Shown: positions 52,461 through 62,003 of the stretch, piece by piece
Layout: every line of letters begins with the position of its first letter
How positions within the stretch are numbered: the stretch's first letter is position 1
Assembly: GCF_019343495.1 (NCBI RefSeq)
Contig: NZ_CP072552.1
Span: 1-64,000, forward strand
Source of the DNA: Acinetobacter lwoffii
Lineage (GTDB): Bacteria > Pseudomonadota > Gammaproteobacteria > Pseudomonadales > Moraxellaceae
Direction: 5' to 3'
Length of the DNA stretch: 64,000 nt
Notes under the pieces: model-generated
Database searches by the model: none
Seen by the model: the letters and a program-made list of their open reading frames with translations, nothing else
What the model was told of the DNA's origin: nothing
Made by a program: the position numbers and the translations under genes

Positions 52461-53811
52461 TCACTCTCTTCAGGATTACACAAGTTCATAAGTTGCGTAA
52501 GTTATGTAACTTTATAATTTAATATTCCTGGCAGATTAATCCCAGGCAGTTCTTCTCATTAGATGGATCCTTAGTTTTCAGCACTGCACTTCCATATATG
52601 GACAAATCCCTGACAAGCATGACCGGGAGAGGTTTCCATCTCATCACTCTCTTCAGGATTACATAAGTTCATAAGTTGCGTAAGTTATGTAACTTTATAA
52701 TTTAATATTCCTGGCAGATTAATCCCGGGCAGTTCTTCTCATTAGATGGATCCTTAGTTTTCAGCACTGCACTTCCATATATGGACAAATCCCTGACAAG
52801 CATGACCGGGAGAGGTTTCCATCTCATCACTCTCTTCAGGATTACATAAGTTCATAAGTTGCGTAAGTTATGTAACTTTATAATTTAATATTCCTGGCAG
52901 ATTAATCCCGGGCAGTTCTTCTCATTAGATGGATCCTTAGTTTTCAGCACTGCGCTTCCATATATGGACAAATCCCTGACAAGCATGACCGGGAGAGGTT
53001 TCCATCTCATCACTCTCTTCAGGATTACATAAGTTCATAAGTTGCGTAAGTTATGTAACTTTATAATTTAATATTCCTGGCAGATTAATCCCGGGCAGTT
53101 CTTCTCATTAGATGGATCCTTAGTTTTCAGCACTGCACTTCCATATATGGACAAATCCCTGACAAGCATGACCGGGAGAGGTTTCCATCTCATCACTCTC
53201 TTCAGGATTACATAAGTTCATAAGTTGCGTAAGTTATGTAACTTTATAATTTAATATTCCTGGCAGATTAATCCCGGGCAGTTCTTCTCATTAGATGGAT
53301 CCTTAGTTTCCAGCACTGCGCTTCCATATATGGACAAATCCCTGACAAGCATGACCGGGAGAGGTTTCCATCTCATCACTCTCTTCAGGATTACATAAGT
53401 TCATAAGTTGCGTAAGTTATGTAACTTTATAATTTAATATTCCTGGCAGATTAATCCCGGGCAGTTCTTCTCATTAGATGGATCCTTAGTTTTCAGCACT
53501 GCACTTCCATATATGGACAAATCCCTGACAAGCATGACCGGGAGAGGTTTCCATCTCATCACTCTCTTCAGGATTACATAAGTTCATAAGTTGCGTAAGT
53601 TATGTAACTTTATAATTTAATATTCCTGGCAGATTAATCCCGGGCAGTTCTTCTCATTAGATGGATCCTTAGTTTTCAGCACTGCGCTTCCATATATGGA
53701 CAAATCCCTGACAAGCATGACCGGGAGAGGTTTCCATCTCATCACTCTCTTCAGGATTACATAAGTTCATAAGTTGCGTAAGTTATGTAACTTTATAATT
53801 TAATATTCCTT
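52461..53811. repeat. 183-bp tandem array (7.4 units), candidate centromere
   Basis: Units start at 52461, 52644, 52827, 53010, 53193, 53376, 53559 and 53742 (partial), exactly 183 bp apart. They are nearly identical, with a few variants such as cactgca/cactgcg. Each holds a 27-bp motif made of three 9-bp steps (cataagttg, cgtaagtta, tgtaacttt) and a 12-bp palindrome, tccatatatgga. The motif occurs eight times (first at 52487-52513). It matches, in reverse, the site over the parA start. No frame crosses a unit with support. Confidence 0.92.
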
Positions 53812-53964
53812 ATAGATCAGCTGCTAACCGTTCATGTAATAGCCTTCCAATTAAAATGGACACTTCTCAATAAAGACCAAATTATAGAATTAGGGTTACC
53901 AAGACAGACTAAATTTTTTTCTATAGGTTAGTAGTGTTCAAAATAAGAATTTCTATTATTCAGG
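53812..53964. other. Short spacer between the array and repB
   Basis: AT-rich. No gene or hairpin was recognised. Confidence 0.4.
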
Positions 53965-54912
53965 TTATGATAACTTTTCTGATTTATATTTTTCTTTATA
54001 GCCCACTTTTAACAAATCAGGATAATACTTTTTTACCTTTTCAGGGTCGAGAAGTTCAAGTGAAATCCTTTCTTTAAACGCTTCGATCTCTTCACCTACA
54101 TTGGCATATTTTCCCCCGAATTCGGGATATTTGATAAGGTCACACAATTTTTGAGCGAAAAATATAGATTGTTTTGGTGTCAACTGATATGTCGGTTCCA
54201 GTACCTTATCACTAACAATTAAGGAAGCTTTTTGATTAAAAGAAAATTCGATATGTGTAATTGTTCTTCCTTCTTTTTTCTGCTCATAACTTACGTCGAT
54301 ATCAGTAAGTTTATTAATTTGATCTATGGCAACCGTCAATACACGCTTTTTAAAATCGCCCATGGTTTTATATTCATTTTCAAGTAAACCTAACTTATCA
54401 CGCAATTCAACCATACTAATATATAGCTTGCCTTTGCTACGCCATCTAATCAAAAGTTCATACAGCCGTATAGCGTATACGCTAGATAATTGAGAAATTT
54501 GCTTTAATTCATAACGGGTAAATTTTTCTTCAAGTTTTACAAAAAGCTGTAAAATATCAGGAGCAAAAATTAGTTGAGCGCATGCAGCTTCTTTAACATA
54601 GCCAACTTTTGATACCCAACGGCTTTTGTAGACCGCTGGCTTACCTGTAACAGGATCTATGGCCTTATAGGTGAGTCTACGTTCAAACAAGTTATCACAC
54701 GCTCCCTGAAGAGCCTCATAGGCCGCTTGACGACCCAAATTAAAGTGCTTCATGTATTCAGATGCATGTATTGTTAGCAAGGTATCCGATGTAAGCTCTT
54801 TTTCAATTTCCCTAGCTGCAATAATCGCAACTAAAATTAAGCGTTGTTCAGACAAAGTCAACGCATAAGATGCTTCAATCAAGTTATTATCTTTATAAAT
54901 TAGATTTGCCAT
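53965..54912 (-). CDS. repB: RepB replication initiator (Rep_3 superfamily)
   Basis: About 315 residues from ATG 54912 (MANLIYKDNNLIEASYALTLSEQRLILVAI), the start that fits the family; the frame reaches 54954. Two winged-helix domains of the Rep_3 type are visible: IEASYALTLSEQRLILVAIIAAREI first, then YELKQISQLSSVYAIRLYELLIRWRSKGKLYISMVELRDKLG. It binds the iterons at 54987-55115 and starts replication there. It is transcribed away from parA across the origin. Confidence 0.93.
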   Translation of the reverse strand: MANLIYKDNNLIEASYALTLSEQRLILVAIIAAREIEKELTSDTLLTIHASEYMKHFNLGRQAAYEALQGACDNLFERRLTYKAIDPVTGKPAVYKSRWVSKVGYVKEAACAQLIFAPDILQLFVKLEEKFTRYELKQISQLSSVYAIRLYELLIRWRSKGKLYISMVELRDKLGLLENEYKTMGDFKKRVLTVAIDQINKLTDIDVSYEQKKEGRTITHIEFSFNQKASLIVSDKVLEPTYQLTPKQSIFFAQKLCDLIKYPEFGGKYANVGEEIEAFKERISLELLDPEKVKKYYPDLLKVGYKEKYKSEKLS

Positions 54913-54986
54913 ATTGTGATTAGAGAAACAAATATCATTAATGGACATTAACACTTAATGACCATTAATGGAAGATCTATTTATGC

Positions 54987-55115
54987 CAGGAAAACGTCCA
55001 TTTATATCAGGAAAACGTCCATTTAAATAAAGGAAAATGTCCACTTATTGTCAGGAAAACGTCCATTTAAATAAAGGAAAATGTCCACTTATTGTCAGGA
55101 AAACGTCCATATAAA
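54987..55115. repeat. Six iterons of the replication origin
   Basis: 22-bp direct repeats (the first spaced 21) starting at 54987, 55008, 55030, 55052, 55074 and 55096. There are two alternating kinds, caggaaaacgtccattta and aaggaaaatgtccactta. They are the expected RepB binding sites. Confidence 0.92.
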
Positions 55116-55215
55116 TCCTCTGAGAATTAGACTACATAAGGCATACAAAGGTCCTATAAATATAAATTTAAAAATATATATAAAATTAAAAAAGAGCATT
55201 ACTTGTGGATAACTT
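54987..55215. other. Origin of replication (oriV)
   Basis: The iterons are followed by an A+T-rich region (55145-55200) and a perfect DnaA box, ttgtggataa (55203-55212). Iterons, AT-rich stretch and DnaA box beside repB form a standard iteron origin. Confidence 0.88.
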
Positions 55216-55281
55216 TATTTTTTAACTTTATTTTTCACAATAGTTGATTCAGGAGATTGAAACTTGTACATTGTTTTTAAC

Positions 55282-55308
55282 AAAATTACGTAACTTACAT
55301 AACTTATG
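55282..55308. promoter_or_regulatory. parA operator candidate overlapping the start codon
   Basis: Read on the minus strand, this 27-bp site matches 23 of 27 positions of the motif in each 183-bp unit (cataagtt, taagtta and gtaa blocks conserved). It ends with the parA ATG. It is probably where the partner protein represses parAB. Confidence 0.7.
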
Positions 55309-55944
55309 ATTATTTTAGTAGGTGGTGAAAAAGGCGGAGCTGGTAAAAGCTGCCTTGCCCAAAACTTAGCGGTTTATTTACAAAAAAAGAATAGAGATGT
55401 TCTTCTTCTAGATGCAGATCCTCAAGGTACAACTACTGACTGGATTAAAGAGCGTGATGAGAATGAGGATTTAAAGAATATTCCATCTGTACAAGCTTCA
55501 GGCAATATTCGTCAAGTTTTAAAAGATTTATCAAAAAGATATGAAGATATTATCATTGATGCTGGTGGGCAAGATTCGGAAGCATTGCGTTCTGCTATGA
55601 CTATAGCAACACATATGCTATTGCCTTTTAGGCCTAAACGTAGAGATCTAAAGACTTTGGATCATATGGAGCAAGTATTAAAACTGGCGCGAGCAGTGAA
55701 TCCAGATTTGAATGCAAGAGCAATCATTACACAATGCCCAACATTACCGTCACAAGTACAGCGAATTCTAGATGCTAAAGAAGCCTGTATATCGTTCGGA
55801 ATAAAAGCCTTAGACCAAATTACGACAAATCGAAATGTTTATGATGATGCAGATGAAAATGGCCTATCTGTTTTTGAAGTAACAAGTGATTTTAAAGCAA
55901 AAGCAGAAATTGAAGGGATAGCTCAAGAGTTTTTAGGAGTATAA
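55306..55944 (+). CDS. parA: ParA-family partition ATPase
   Basis: 212 residues, the short type (Ib) without an N-terminal DNA-binding domain. The deviant Walker A is GGEKGGAGKSC at residues 6-16, with the lysine at K9. Later motifs VLLLDADPQGTTTDWI and YEDIIIDAGGQD are typical. It moves plasmid copies apart on the nucleoid. It starts directly at the end of the operator site without a clear ribosome site. The small parB-like gene follows after 2 bp. Confidence 0.93.
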   Translation: MIILVGGEKGGAGKSCLAQNLAVYLQKKNRDVLLLDADPQGTTTDWIKERDENEDLKNIPSVQASGNIRQVLKDLSKRYEDIIIDAGGQDSEALRSAMTIATHMLLPFRPKRRDLKTLDHMEQVLKLARAVNPDLNARAIITQCPTLPSQVQRILDAKEACISFGIKALDQITTNRNVYDDADENGLSVFEVTSDFKAKAEIEGIAQEFLGV

Positions 55945-55946
55945 CT

Positions 55947-56246
55947 ATGGCAGGTCTTAGCGGTTTAAAAAAGAAAACTGACGAGCTTTCAGATCAGGAT
56001 AAACTGGTTGAAAATTTCATATCTGGAGCTGATAAAAGAGTTAAGGATCTAGAAGTTTCACAAAAGAAATTCGTTCGTTGTACCTTTTCTTTAAACCAAG
56101 AATTAAGTGAATTAATTGATGAGCTAATTATCAAAAGTAATAACGCTCGTGTTAACAGATCTAGTATTGTAAGAATAGCTTTAGAGTCACTGGCAGAGCA
56201 GAATTTAGAAGATTTTAAGCAGCTGATTGATAAAAGTTTTAAATAA
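55947..56246 (+). CDS. Small ParB-like centromere-binding protein
   Basis: 99 residues, 2 bp after parA. The N-terminus is Lys/Asp-rich (SGLKKKTDELSDQDKLVENFI) and could contact ParA. The C-terminal half (KKFVRCTFSLNQELSELIDELIIKSNNARVNRSSIVRIALESLAEQ) has a ribbon-helix-helix pattern. Type Ib systems use such small proteins to bind repeats in the centromere and the par promoter. The 183-bp array and the parA operator share the motif it likely binds. Confidence 0.8.
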   Translation: MAGLSGLKKKTDELSDQDKLVENFISGADKRVKDLEVSQKKFVRCTFSLNQELSELIDELIIKSNNARVNRSSIVRIALESLAEQNLEDFKQLIDKSFK

Positions 56247-57107
56247 AATAGGGGGGGATAAAGTGGAAAGTGGTCTATTCAGTTAAATCCGTGGGTAATC
56301 CTCCCATAAATAAATAACCGAAGTTAAAAGTAGAGGTTAAGCAGCCATTAAAGATAACTTTCCTTTGTTAGCTTGGTGTGGTCTTTCATGATTGTAATGC
56401 CACAGCCAATCAGTTACGTAATCCTAAACTTCTTCCAATGTATCAAACAAATGCTTGCTCAGCCAACTATAGTTGATTATAAAATTGAGTAGCACAGTAA
56501 AATCCTTATGAAATGGTATCTTACGAAAATATTTGGGTGCTATACCTTTTAGAATTCAGCTATATAACGTATGGTCCGATTATAGCGTTCAATATACGCA
56601 TTCTGCTGTGGTTTACCCGGTTGAATATATTCAATACGAATACCGTGCTCAGTAGCCCAGCGCACAAATTCGTGACTGATAAATTCGGGACCATTATCGC
56701 ATCGGATCACTAATGGTTTTCTCTCTACTCCAGCAATTGATTCAACGTACGAATAATCCTGATTGTGGGCAATGAGAACCCTGACTCAATGGCTAGGCCT
56801 TGGCGGCGGTAATCATCAATCACATTCAATAATCGAAACTTGCGACCATCGGAAAGCTGATCATGTATAAAATCTAATGACCAAACCTGATTTTCTCGGA
56901 TTGGTTCTTTCAATGGTTCAGGTGCATGCCGTTTTAGTCTTCTTCTCAGTTTAATACGCAGATTCAGTGCCAACTCACAGTAAATGCGGTAAGCTAAAGC
57001 CAGAGTGGTGAGCGATCATTCCCTAGCTTACCATCAATTAAGCGAATCCATTTGGATACAAGATTTGTATTCAATCCATGTTGCAAAGCGACCGAAGCAA
57101 TTGAAAC

Positions 57108-57926
57108 GGCACTGTTGCAAATAGAGATTTGAGTCGATGATGTTTCCTTTAAAAAGTACTTAGAGACCGAAAACCCTGTTGATTAGACACACTTCACCCT
57201 GAGGCTGACCATAATAAAATGACGATGCTTGTCCTTTACGTAGTGCACGCATGACTTCAATACCTTTAATTGTGGCATAAGCCGTCTTCATAGATTTGAA
57301 TCCTAATGTGGCCCTGATGATCCGCTTTAGCTTGCCATGATCACATTCAATCACGTTATTTTTATACTTAATCTGCCTGTGCTCAAGGTCTGGTGGACAT
57401 TTACCTTCCCGTTTTAACCGTGATAAAGCACGTCCATATGTGGGTGCTTTATCCGTGTTGATCACTTGTGGAATTTGCCACTTCTTCACATTATTTAAAA
57501 TTTTTCCAAGAAAACAATATGCTGATTTGGTATTACGTCTAGAAGAAAGATAAAAATCAATGGTATCGCCACGTTGATCGACTGCACGATACAGATAAGA
57601 CCATCGTCCATTCACTTTTACATAGGTTTCATCAATATGCCACGAGCTCAGATCTGTAGGATTACGCCAATACCAGCGTAAACGTTTTTCTATTTCAGGA
57701 GCATAACGTTGAACCCAACGGTAAATAGTCGTGTGATCAACATTCACACCCCGTTCGGCCAGCATTTCCTGCAGTTCACGATAGCTAATGCCATATTTAC
57801 AATACCAGCGCACAGCCCAAAGAATGATTTCGCCCTGAAAATGCCGACCATGGAAAGGATTCATATGCTGCACCTTTAGCTAAAACAGTCTTCAGCTTAC
57901 CATTCGTGGTTATTTGCAACAGTGCC
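57108..57926 (-). mobile_element. IS6-family element (IS1006/IS1008-like), copy 3
   Basis: 819 bp, apparently the same as copy 1. It is flanked by a perfect 8-bp target repeat, attgaaac, at 57100-57107 and 57927-57934. This marks a simple, fairly recent insertion into the IS3-family orfA. Confidence 0.95.
57160..57873 (-). CDS. IS6-family DDE transposase, copy 3
   Basis: 237 residues, identical to the copy at 11812-12525. It has the same helix-turn-helix (GISYRELQEMLAERG), DDE residues (HIDETYVKV, VINTDKAPTYG, NNVIECDHGKL) and C-terminus (CLINRVFGL). It is intact, with target repeats on both sides of its element. Two identical copies allow homologous recombination with deletion of either arc of the plasmid. 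Confidence 0.94.
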   Translation of the reverse strand: MQHMNPFHGRHFQGEIILWAVRWYCKYGISYRELQEMLAERGVNVDHTTIYRWVQRYAPEIEKRLRWYWRNPTDLSSWHIDETYVKVNGRWSYLYRAVDQRGDTIDFYLSSRRNTKSAYCFLGKILNNVKKWQIPQVINTDKAPTYGRALSRLKREGKCPPDLEHRQIKYKNNVIECDHGKLKRIIRATLGFKSMKTAYATIKGIEVMRALRKGQASSFYYGQPQGEVCLINRVFGL

Positions 57927-58039
57927 ATTGAAACGTCCGGGGCCTTACAAGCCTGAACGATCTGCTGTTTAAATTCAGCACTGTATGTTCTTCGTTTTTT
58001 CGCAAGAGATTCGATGGATGTCTGATTATTTGTAGTGAT

Positions 58040-58082
58040 AAATTTAAGTCCCTACTTGTTTTTAAGTGGGGACTTAAATTAA
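58040..58082. terminator. Hairpin beyond the IS3 remnant
   Basis: The arms aatttaagtccc and gggacttaaatt surround a 16-base middle. It may be an IS-end structure or a terminator; the function is unclear. Confidence 0.4.
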
Positions 58083-58183
58083 GGCTTATAGGATGAATTC
58101 ATAAGGTGTGTTCAGCGGACTTCTTACAAAAGAAATAACGAAAAAATAGTTAAATTAACTTTTCAGTATTAATTTGACTAATT

Positions 58184-58519
58184 TTAATTGCTATTGAATA
58201 AAATTCGATTTAAATACAATTTTTTAGTGATTAAGTCTAACCCAGATATTTCTTTTTTTAAATCACATTTAAAAGTAATAATTTTTTCCCCGTGGTCTAC
58301 AGTGTAGCTAAAAATTAAACCATTATGTACTTTATAGTATTTATTACCGATATACTTGTATCCAAAAAAATGAAATGAAAGAACGGAGTCACAAAATATT
58401 TCTAACATCTTAGAATTATTTATATTAATAAAAGAGACAGTAAAGCTATCCGATGAATTGTGAACCAATTTATGAAGAATATTAAGAAGAAATGTATTGT
58501 ATAGTTGCGAAGATTTCAC
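58184..58519 (-). CDS. Hypothetical protein
   Basis: 111 residues, starting with GTG at 58519 behind aaggttaa. The sequence (SSQLYNTFLLNILHKLVHNSSDSFTVSFININNSKMLEIF...) shows no signal peptide and no recognised family. It is probably a small soluble alpha/beta protein. It has very low GC, like its surroundings. It is located between the IS3 remnant and the relaxase gene on the same strand. Confidence 0.5.
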   Translation of the reverse strand: MKSSQLYNTFLLNILHKLVHNSSDSFTVSFININNSKMLEIFCDSVLSFHFFGYKYIGNKYYKVHNGLIFSYTVDHGEKIITFKCDLKKEISGLDLITKKLYLNRILFNSN

Positions 58520-58737
58520 TATTTAACCTTATTTAAAGCACACGAAAAACACGTAAAAAACGAGTTATCCTTTCATGTCTTTAAATAAGAGTGACTTTCT
58601 CCCGCTAGCCTTAATTCTAGCTAACCAACTAGTCTGTTATAAAACTAGGGGGCTATTGATTTTATAACTCAATAAAGATGAAAAATCTAGTTTTTTTTAG
58701 AAAATTATTCATTCTTCCTGAATTCTATTTAAGAGTA
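58520..58737. other. AT-rich intergenic DNA
   Basis: No gene or clear hairpin was recognised. Confidence 0.4.
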
Positions 58738-61596
58738 TTAGAAACCAAAATCAAGGCTATCATTTGTATGGTTTAGACTCTTAGAATTTTTGTCTAATGT
58801 TGTAGATTTCTCTTTATTGATGAGGTCTGTTTGATCTTCTATAGTTGGTGATGTTGGAGGAGAATTAGGAATAACAGTCTTGTACTCATTTATTTGGTGC
58901 ACAATATTGTGATCTATCTTGTCGGTCGCTGAGCTTTCAACTTGACGATCTATTACTAATGGGTGGTCAAATTCGATTCTTATATTTGTTGCACGTGCAA
59001 TTTCTTGCACCTGTCTTTTAAAGTCATCTGTACCGGACACCCATACAACCCCAAATTTATCTCTAGCCAATAACAAGGCATCGTGAATATGGTCACGCTT
59101 TTGGCTGACTACGGTAATATCTAAAGTATTTTTGCTTTCAAAAAAAGCGACTTTCTCTTGATCGATATAAAATGTTTCTCCAAATTTGTATTCGATACGA
59201 TATTTTTTAATAGGGTAGGCTGACTGTAAAATTTGATCAGAATCTTTCAAGGTTTCTTTTGGCCTTGTGAAGATATTATTCCGCTCTAATTCCTGTTGTT
59301 TGCGCAGTTTAACTTTTCGACTGTATTCATAAAACTCAAACATCTGTAAGTAATCAAGTTCAGATAAAGATTCTGTCTGTTGATATGATTCGTTCACTTT
59401 ATTTTTAGGTATAAGTGCGAGGTCTCTTAAATGTTGCGAAGCATCGTTAGTTGTAACAAGGCTATGGCAATTTTCGTTGATCATAGGCTGATGCTCTAAA
59501 GAAAAATATAATTGCCAGGTTTGCTCGATGTCATTTGAGTTGAAATATTGTTTATTTAATTTTGAGGCTTGTGTATAGATCAGGTTATGCAGCCTTTGTA
59601 TCAAGATACTCTGATCTTCTTGATTAAGCTGAGGCAATTGATGCTTTTGAATACCTGCTGCTAAATTAGATTTGAGCTGGCTCATATTGATGCCACAACA
59701 ATTCAGTAGTAAACCAGTTTTGATCAGCGCTGTACTTTGGCATTCGCCTGTTGTCTTAAAATGTTGATAGAGTTGTCGAAATCCAGCTTCGAGTTGCTCC
59801 GAGGATAATTTTGATAGAGCGGGGAGAGTTCTACTTTTGTTTGTATCTTGAATTTCGTTTGATCTATGTTGGGAAAGCATTTCGAATAAGTTTTTAAAAT
59901 CTGATGATCCTCGAACTGATACTTGATGCTCAGGATGTAAATTCTTTATACATTGCTCTAACCGGGTGATTGAATAATTACTAAAGATAAGAATCCCATA
60001 TCTATTCTGAATGCCAATGGGCTCTTTAGGATCATTCGAATCAAACAAAATTTTAGCAGTCTTGATTTCTGGATTTTCTTGATAAATAAAATTTTTAGAC
60101 TGACGTTGATCGAATAGAAATTGTTGTTGTATCAATAGGGGATTGGTGGGTGAGATAAATCTTAAAAAATCAGCATAAGAGGTAATTTGGGTTGAATCAA
60201 AGTTTCTAGACAAAAAATTTTGATCAAATAGCTTTTCAGAAGTCTGTTGGCTTAAATTTTGATTTTGGATAAGAAACACGTTCCTGATTTTGGCTCTGGT
60301 TGTCAGTTGTTCTGTATGATGTTGATAATGTAATAGAGTATAAATCGTATCAGAAGCCTGTTCTGGAAATTTTTTCTGAAGTTGTTTTAAAAAAGAAGAT
60401 TTATTGTATTTATAAATTTCATTCTCGAAATTGATATCCTGGTACTTGGATCGACGATTCTGACTATAAACATCTTTAGTTGATTTCATCTTGAGATAAG
60501 CGTCATGAAGCTCCTTAACCAAAAAGTCTTTATTCTGGAATAAATGATAAGCAGAGATCTTTGAGGATTCATGTGGAGTGTGCTGAGCTGTCGTATTCAA
60601 TTTGGGCTGATAGATTTTGATCTGATCAGCGTGATGAGGTGTAAACTCCCCCCAACGGTTTTCCAAATTCTTTAAAGTGACTTGTTTATTGCAAAATAAC
60701 GATGCCTTAAATGTTAGTGACTCCTGATCATGGGGCCTTATCGTAAAAATACTACCGCTACGCTTACGTTCATACGAAATTCCTGAAGATGCTAATTGTT
60801 GATGCCAGTCTTGCCAACTAGTTGCCTCTTTTAGAATGGGCTGAATGATTGTTTCAAGCTCATCTTGATAGTTGCTTGCAACAGACATTTCCTTGCTCAA
60901 TCGACTCTTTTGTTGATGTCGATGTTCTTGATCACGAATCTTTGCACTGATTTTCAATGCATCGGGATTTGATATGTGATTGATGTTTTTTTCACATTCT
61001 CCAGTTTTACTGTTATAGATAAAGAGGGGATTTGGTTCAGGGTCCCAACCCTGTTTTGCCTCAATTTCTGCAACAGCTCGATGTACTGCATTCAAGATCC
61101 AACCATCTCCTAGATCCACCGCTTGATGTTCATTATGATTGTTTTTTCTGTAGGGATGGATTCGGTTAATGATCAAATGGAAGTGTACATTGTCTGTATC
61201 CATGTGCAATGCATACTGCATTTGTAAGTCATCTGCTTTGAGATGTTTACTTAAAATATCGATTTGTTCTTCTAATTGTTGGGTCGTTGGGACTTCAAAT
61301 TTTTTAAAACTTCCGACGATATGAACAATTGGGTCATCCACCCTTGTATTCAAACTGGCAGTTTGTGACATTTCAATTTTTTGATACTCAATATTTTCAT
61401 CCAGAAAGTTACGTGAGTTCGAGTAAACACATTTTTCAGAAATGAGCTCATGACTAAAGCTAGCGTGCAACTGAGTAATATAGTCACTGAGGTAGTCGAT
61501 ACGCGTTTGATTTGGATTATGTATATAGTCTGATAAACCGTTGATACGATTTTCAACAGAAGTGCCTAAGGTGTTTGGAATTACTTTAATAATCAT
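58738..61596 (-). CDS. mobA: Relaxase (MobA/TraI-like) with LPD7-like C-terminal domain
   Basis: 952 residues. The N-terminal relaxase domain has the histidine triad HMDTDNVHFHLIINRIHP at residues 131-148. Tyr24 (GLSDYIHN) is a candidate nicking residue. The long middle is helical and Gln-rich. Near the C-terminus, TVVSQKRDHIHDALLLARDKFGVVWVSGTDDFKRQVQEIARATNIRIEF resembles the LPD7 domain found in large plasmid proteins. It should nick the site near 62001 and lead one strand in transfer. The MOBP family is likely. No coupling or mating-pair genes are in the window, so the plasmid is probably mobilizable rather than self-transmissible. Confidence 0.88.
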   Translation of the reverse strand: MIIKVIPNTLGTSVENRINGLSDYIHNPNQTRIDYLSDYITQLHASFSHELISEKCVYSNSRNFLDENIEYQKIEMSQTASLNTRVDDPIVHIVGSFKKFEVPTTQQLEEQIDILSKHLKADDLQMQYALHMDTDNVHFHLIINRIHPYRKNNHNEHQAVDLGDGWILNAVHRAVAEIEAKQGWDPEPNPLFIYNSKTGECEKNINHISNPDALKISAKIRDQEHRHQQKSRLSKEMSVASNYQDELETIIQPILKEATSWQDWHQQLASSGISYERKRSGSIFTIRPHDQESLTFKASLFCNKQVTLKNLENRWGEFTPHHADQIKIYQPKLNTTAQHTPHESSKISAYHLFQNKDFLVKELHDAYLKMKSTKDVYSQNRRSKYQDINFENEIYKYNKSSFLKQLQKKFPEQASDTIYTLLHYQHHTEQLTTRAKIRNVFLIQNQNLSQQTSEKLFDQNFLSRNFDSTQITSYADFLRFISPTNPLLIQQQFLFDQRQSKNFIYQENPEIKTAKILFDSNDPKEPIGIQNRYGILIFSNYSITRLEQCIKNLHPEHQVSVRGSSDFKNLFEMLSQHRSNEIQDTNKSRTLPALSKLSSEQLEAGFRQLYQHFKTTGECQSTALIKTGLLLNCCGINMSQLKSNLAAGIQKHQLPQLNQEDQSILIQRLHNLIYTQASKLNKQYFNSNDIEQTWQLYFSLEHQPMINENCHSLVTTNDASQHLRDLALIPKNKVNESYQQTESLSELDYLQMFEFYEYSRKVKLRKQQELERNNIFTRPKETLKDSDQILQSAYPIKKYRIEYKFGETFYIDQEKVAFFESKNTLDITVVSQKRDHIHDALLLARDKFGVVWVSGTDDFKRQVQEIARATNIRIEFDHPLVIDRQVESSATDKIDHNIVHQINEYKTVIPNSPPTSPTIEDQTDLINKEKSTTLDKNSKSLNHTNDSLDFGF

Positions 61597-61598
61597 GT

Positions 61599-61916
61599 CT
61601 AACGTACCTGGTCATTTAGTCGACGCACAATGATTTTCAACTCATGAACGAGCTCTGTAAGGTCACATAATTCTTCGGGGATCAAATCTTTATCTTGGAG
61701 TTCAATCAATATTTTTGGGAGAATAATGCCAAGTGTTCTAATCGTATGAATATCACGTTGATCGATTAATTGACTGTAGTCATCACTTAAAATTTTTTTA
61801 CGTATATAGTCAGATTGATTGAGCTGTAATGCCTTGCAGGCAAGATTGATATCTTGATGTTCATCTGCAGTTAAACGAACAATGATCTGCTTATTTCTTG
61901 ATGCTTTAACTTTCAT
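61599..61916 (-). CDS. MobC/TraJ-like relaxosome accessory protein
   Basis: 105 residues. The N-terminus KVKASRNKQIIVRLTADEHQDINLACKALQLNQSDYIRKKIL is a ribbon-helix-helix DNA-binding domain, and the C-terminal part (LTELVHELKIIVRRLNDQ) is a helix, as in MobC/TraJ-type proteins. It lies 2 bp upstream of the relaxase gene. It probably binds the inverted repeat at 61972-61994 and helps the relaxase open the site. Confidence 0.82.
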   Translation of the reverse strand: MKVKASRNKQIIVRLTADEHQDINLACKALQLNQSDYIRKKILSDDYSQLIDQRDIHTIRTLGIILPKILIELQDKDLIPEELCDLTELVHELKIIVRRLNDQVR

Positions 61917-61971
61917 TTTTTTCTACTGTATACAAATTGAGACCGAGCAACGCGAGCTCGAGATTTGACAT

Positions 61972-62003
61972 GGATGATGTGATATACATCATCCCATCCT
62001 GTA
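61972..62003. other. Origin of transfer candidate (oriT) with IncP-type nic
   Basis: An inverted repeat, ggatgatgt-gatat-acatcatcc (61972-61994), is followed at once by catcctgt (61995-62002). This fits the IncP/MOBP nic consensus YATCCTG|Y. The nick would fall between 62001 and 62002. It sits 56 bp upstream of the mobC-like gene, as expected for an oriT. Confidence 0.7.

Larger units (their letters stand above)
56338..58030 (-). pseudogene. IS3-family transposase genes, broken and split by an IS6 element
   Basis: On the minus strand, an orfA start region reads KRRTYSAEFKQQIVQACK then APDVS, is cut by the IS6 element at 57108, and resumes IASVALQHGLNTNLVSKW. The orfB part includes [20 protein letters not shown] and, in another frame, QQNAYIERYNRTIRY, and ends DWLWHYNHERPHQANKGKLS before a stop at 56338. 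The frame changes between these pieces show decay. Joined, they match the IS2-like branch of the IS3 family. Confidence 0.8.

Noticed and set aside
52461-53811. Possible CRISPR array
   Set aside because: Units are 183 bp and nearly identical along their whole length, with no variable spacers and no cas genes.
56725-56973. Independent 82-residue protein
   Set aside because: It is a fragment of the broken IS3-family orfB, with the rest in other frames.
11760-57926. Idea that the two identical IS6 copies (11760 and 57108) flank one composite transposon
   Set aside because: The copy at 57108 has its own perfect 8-bp target repeat, which shows a separate simple insertion.
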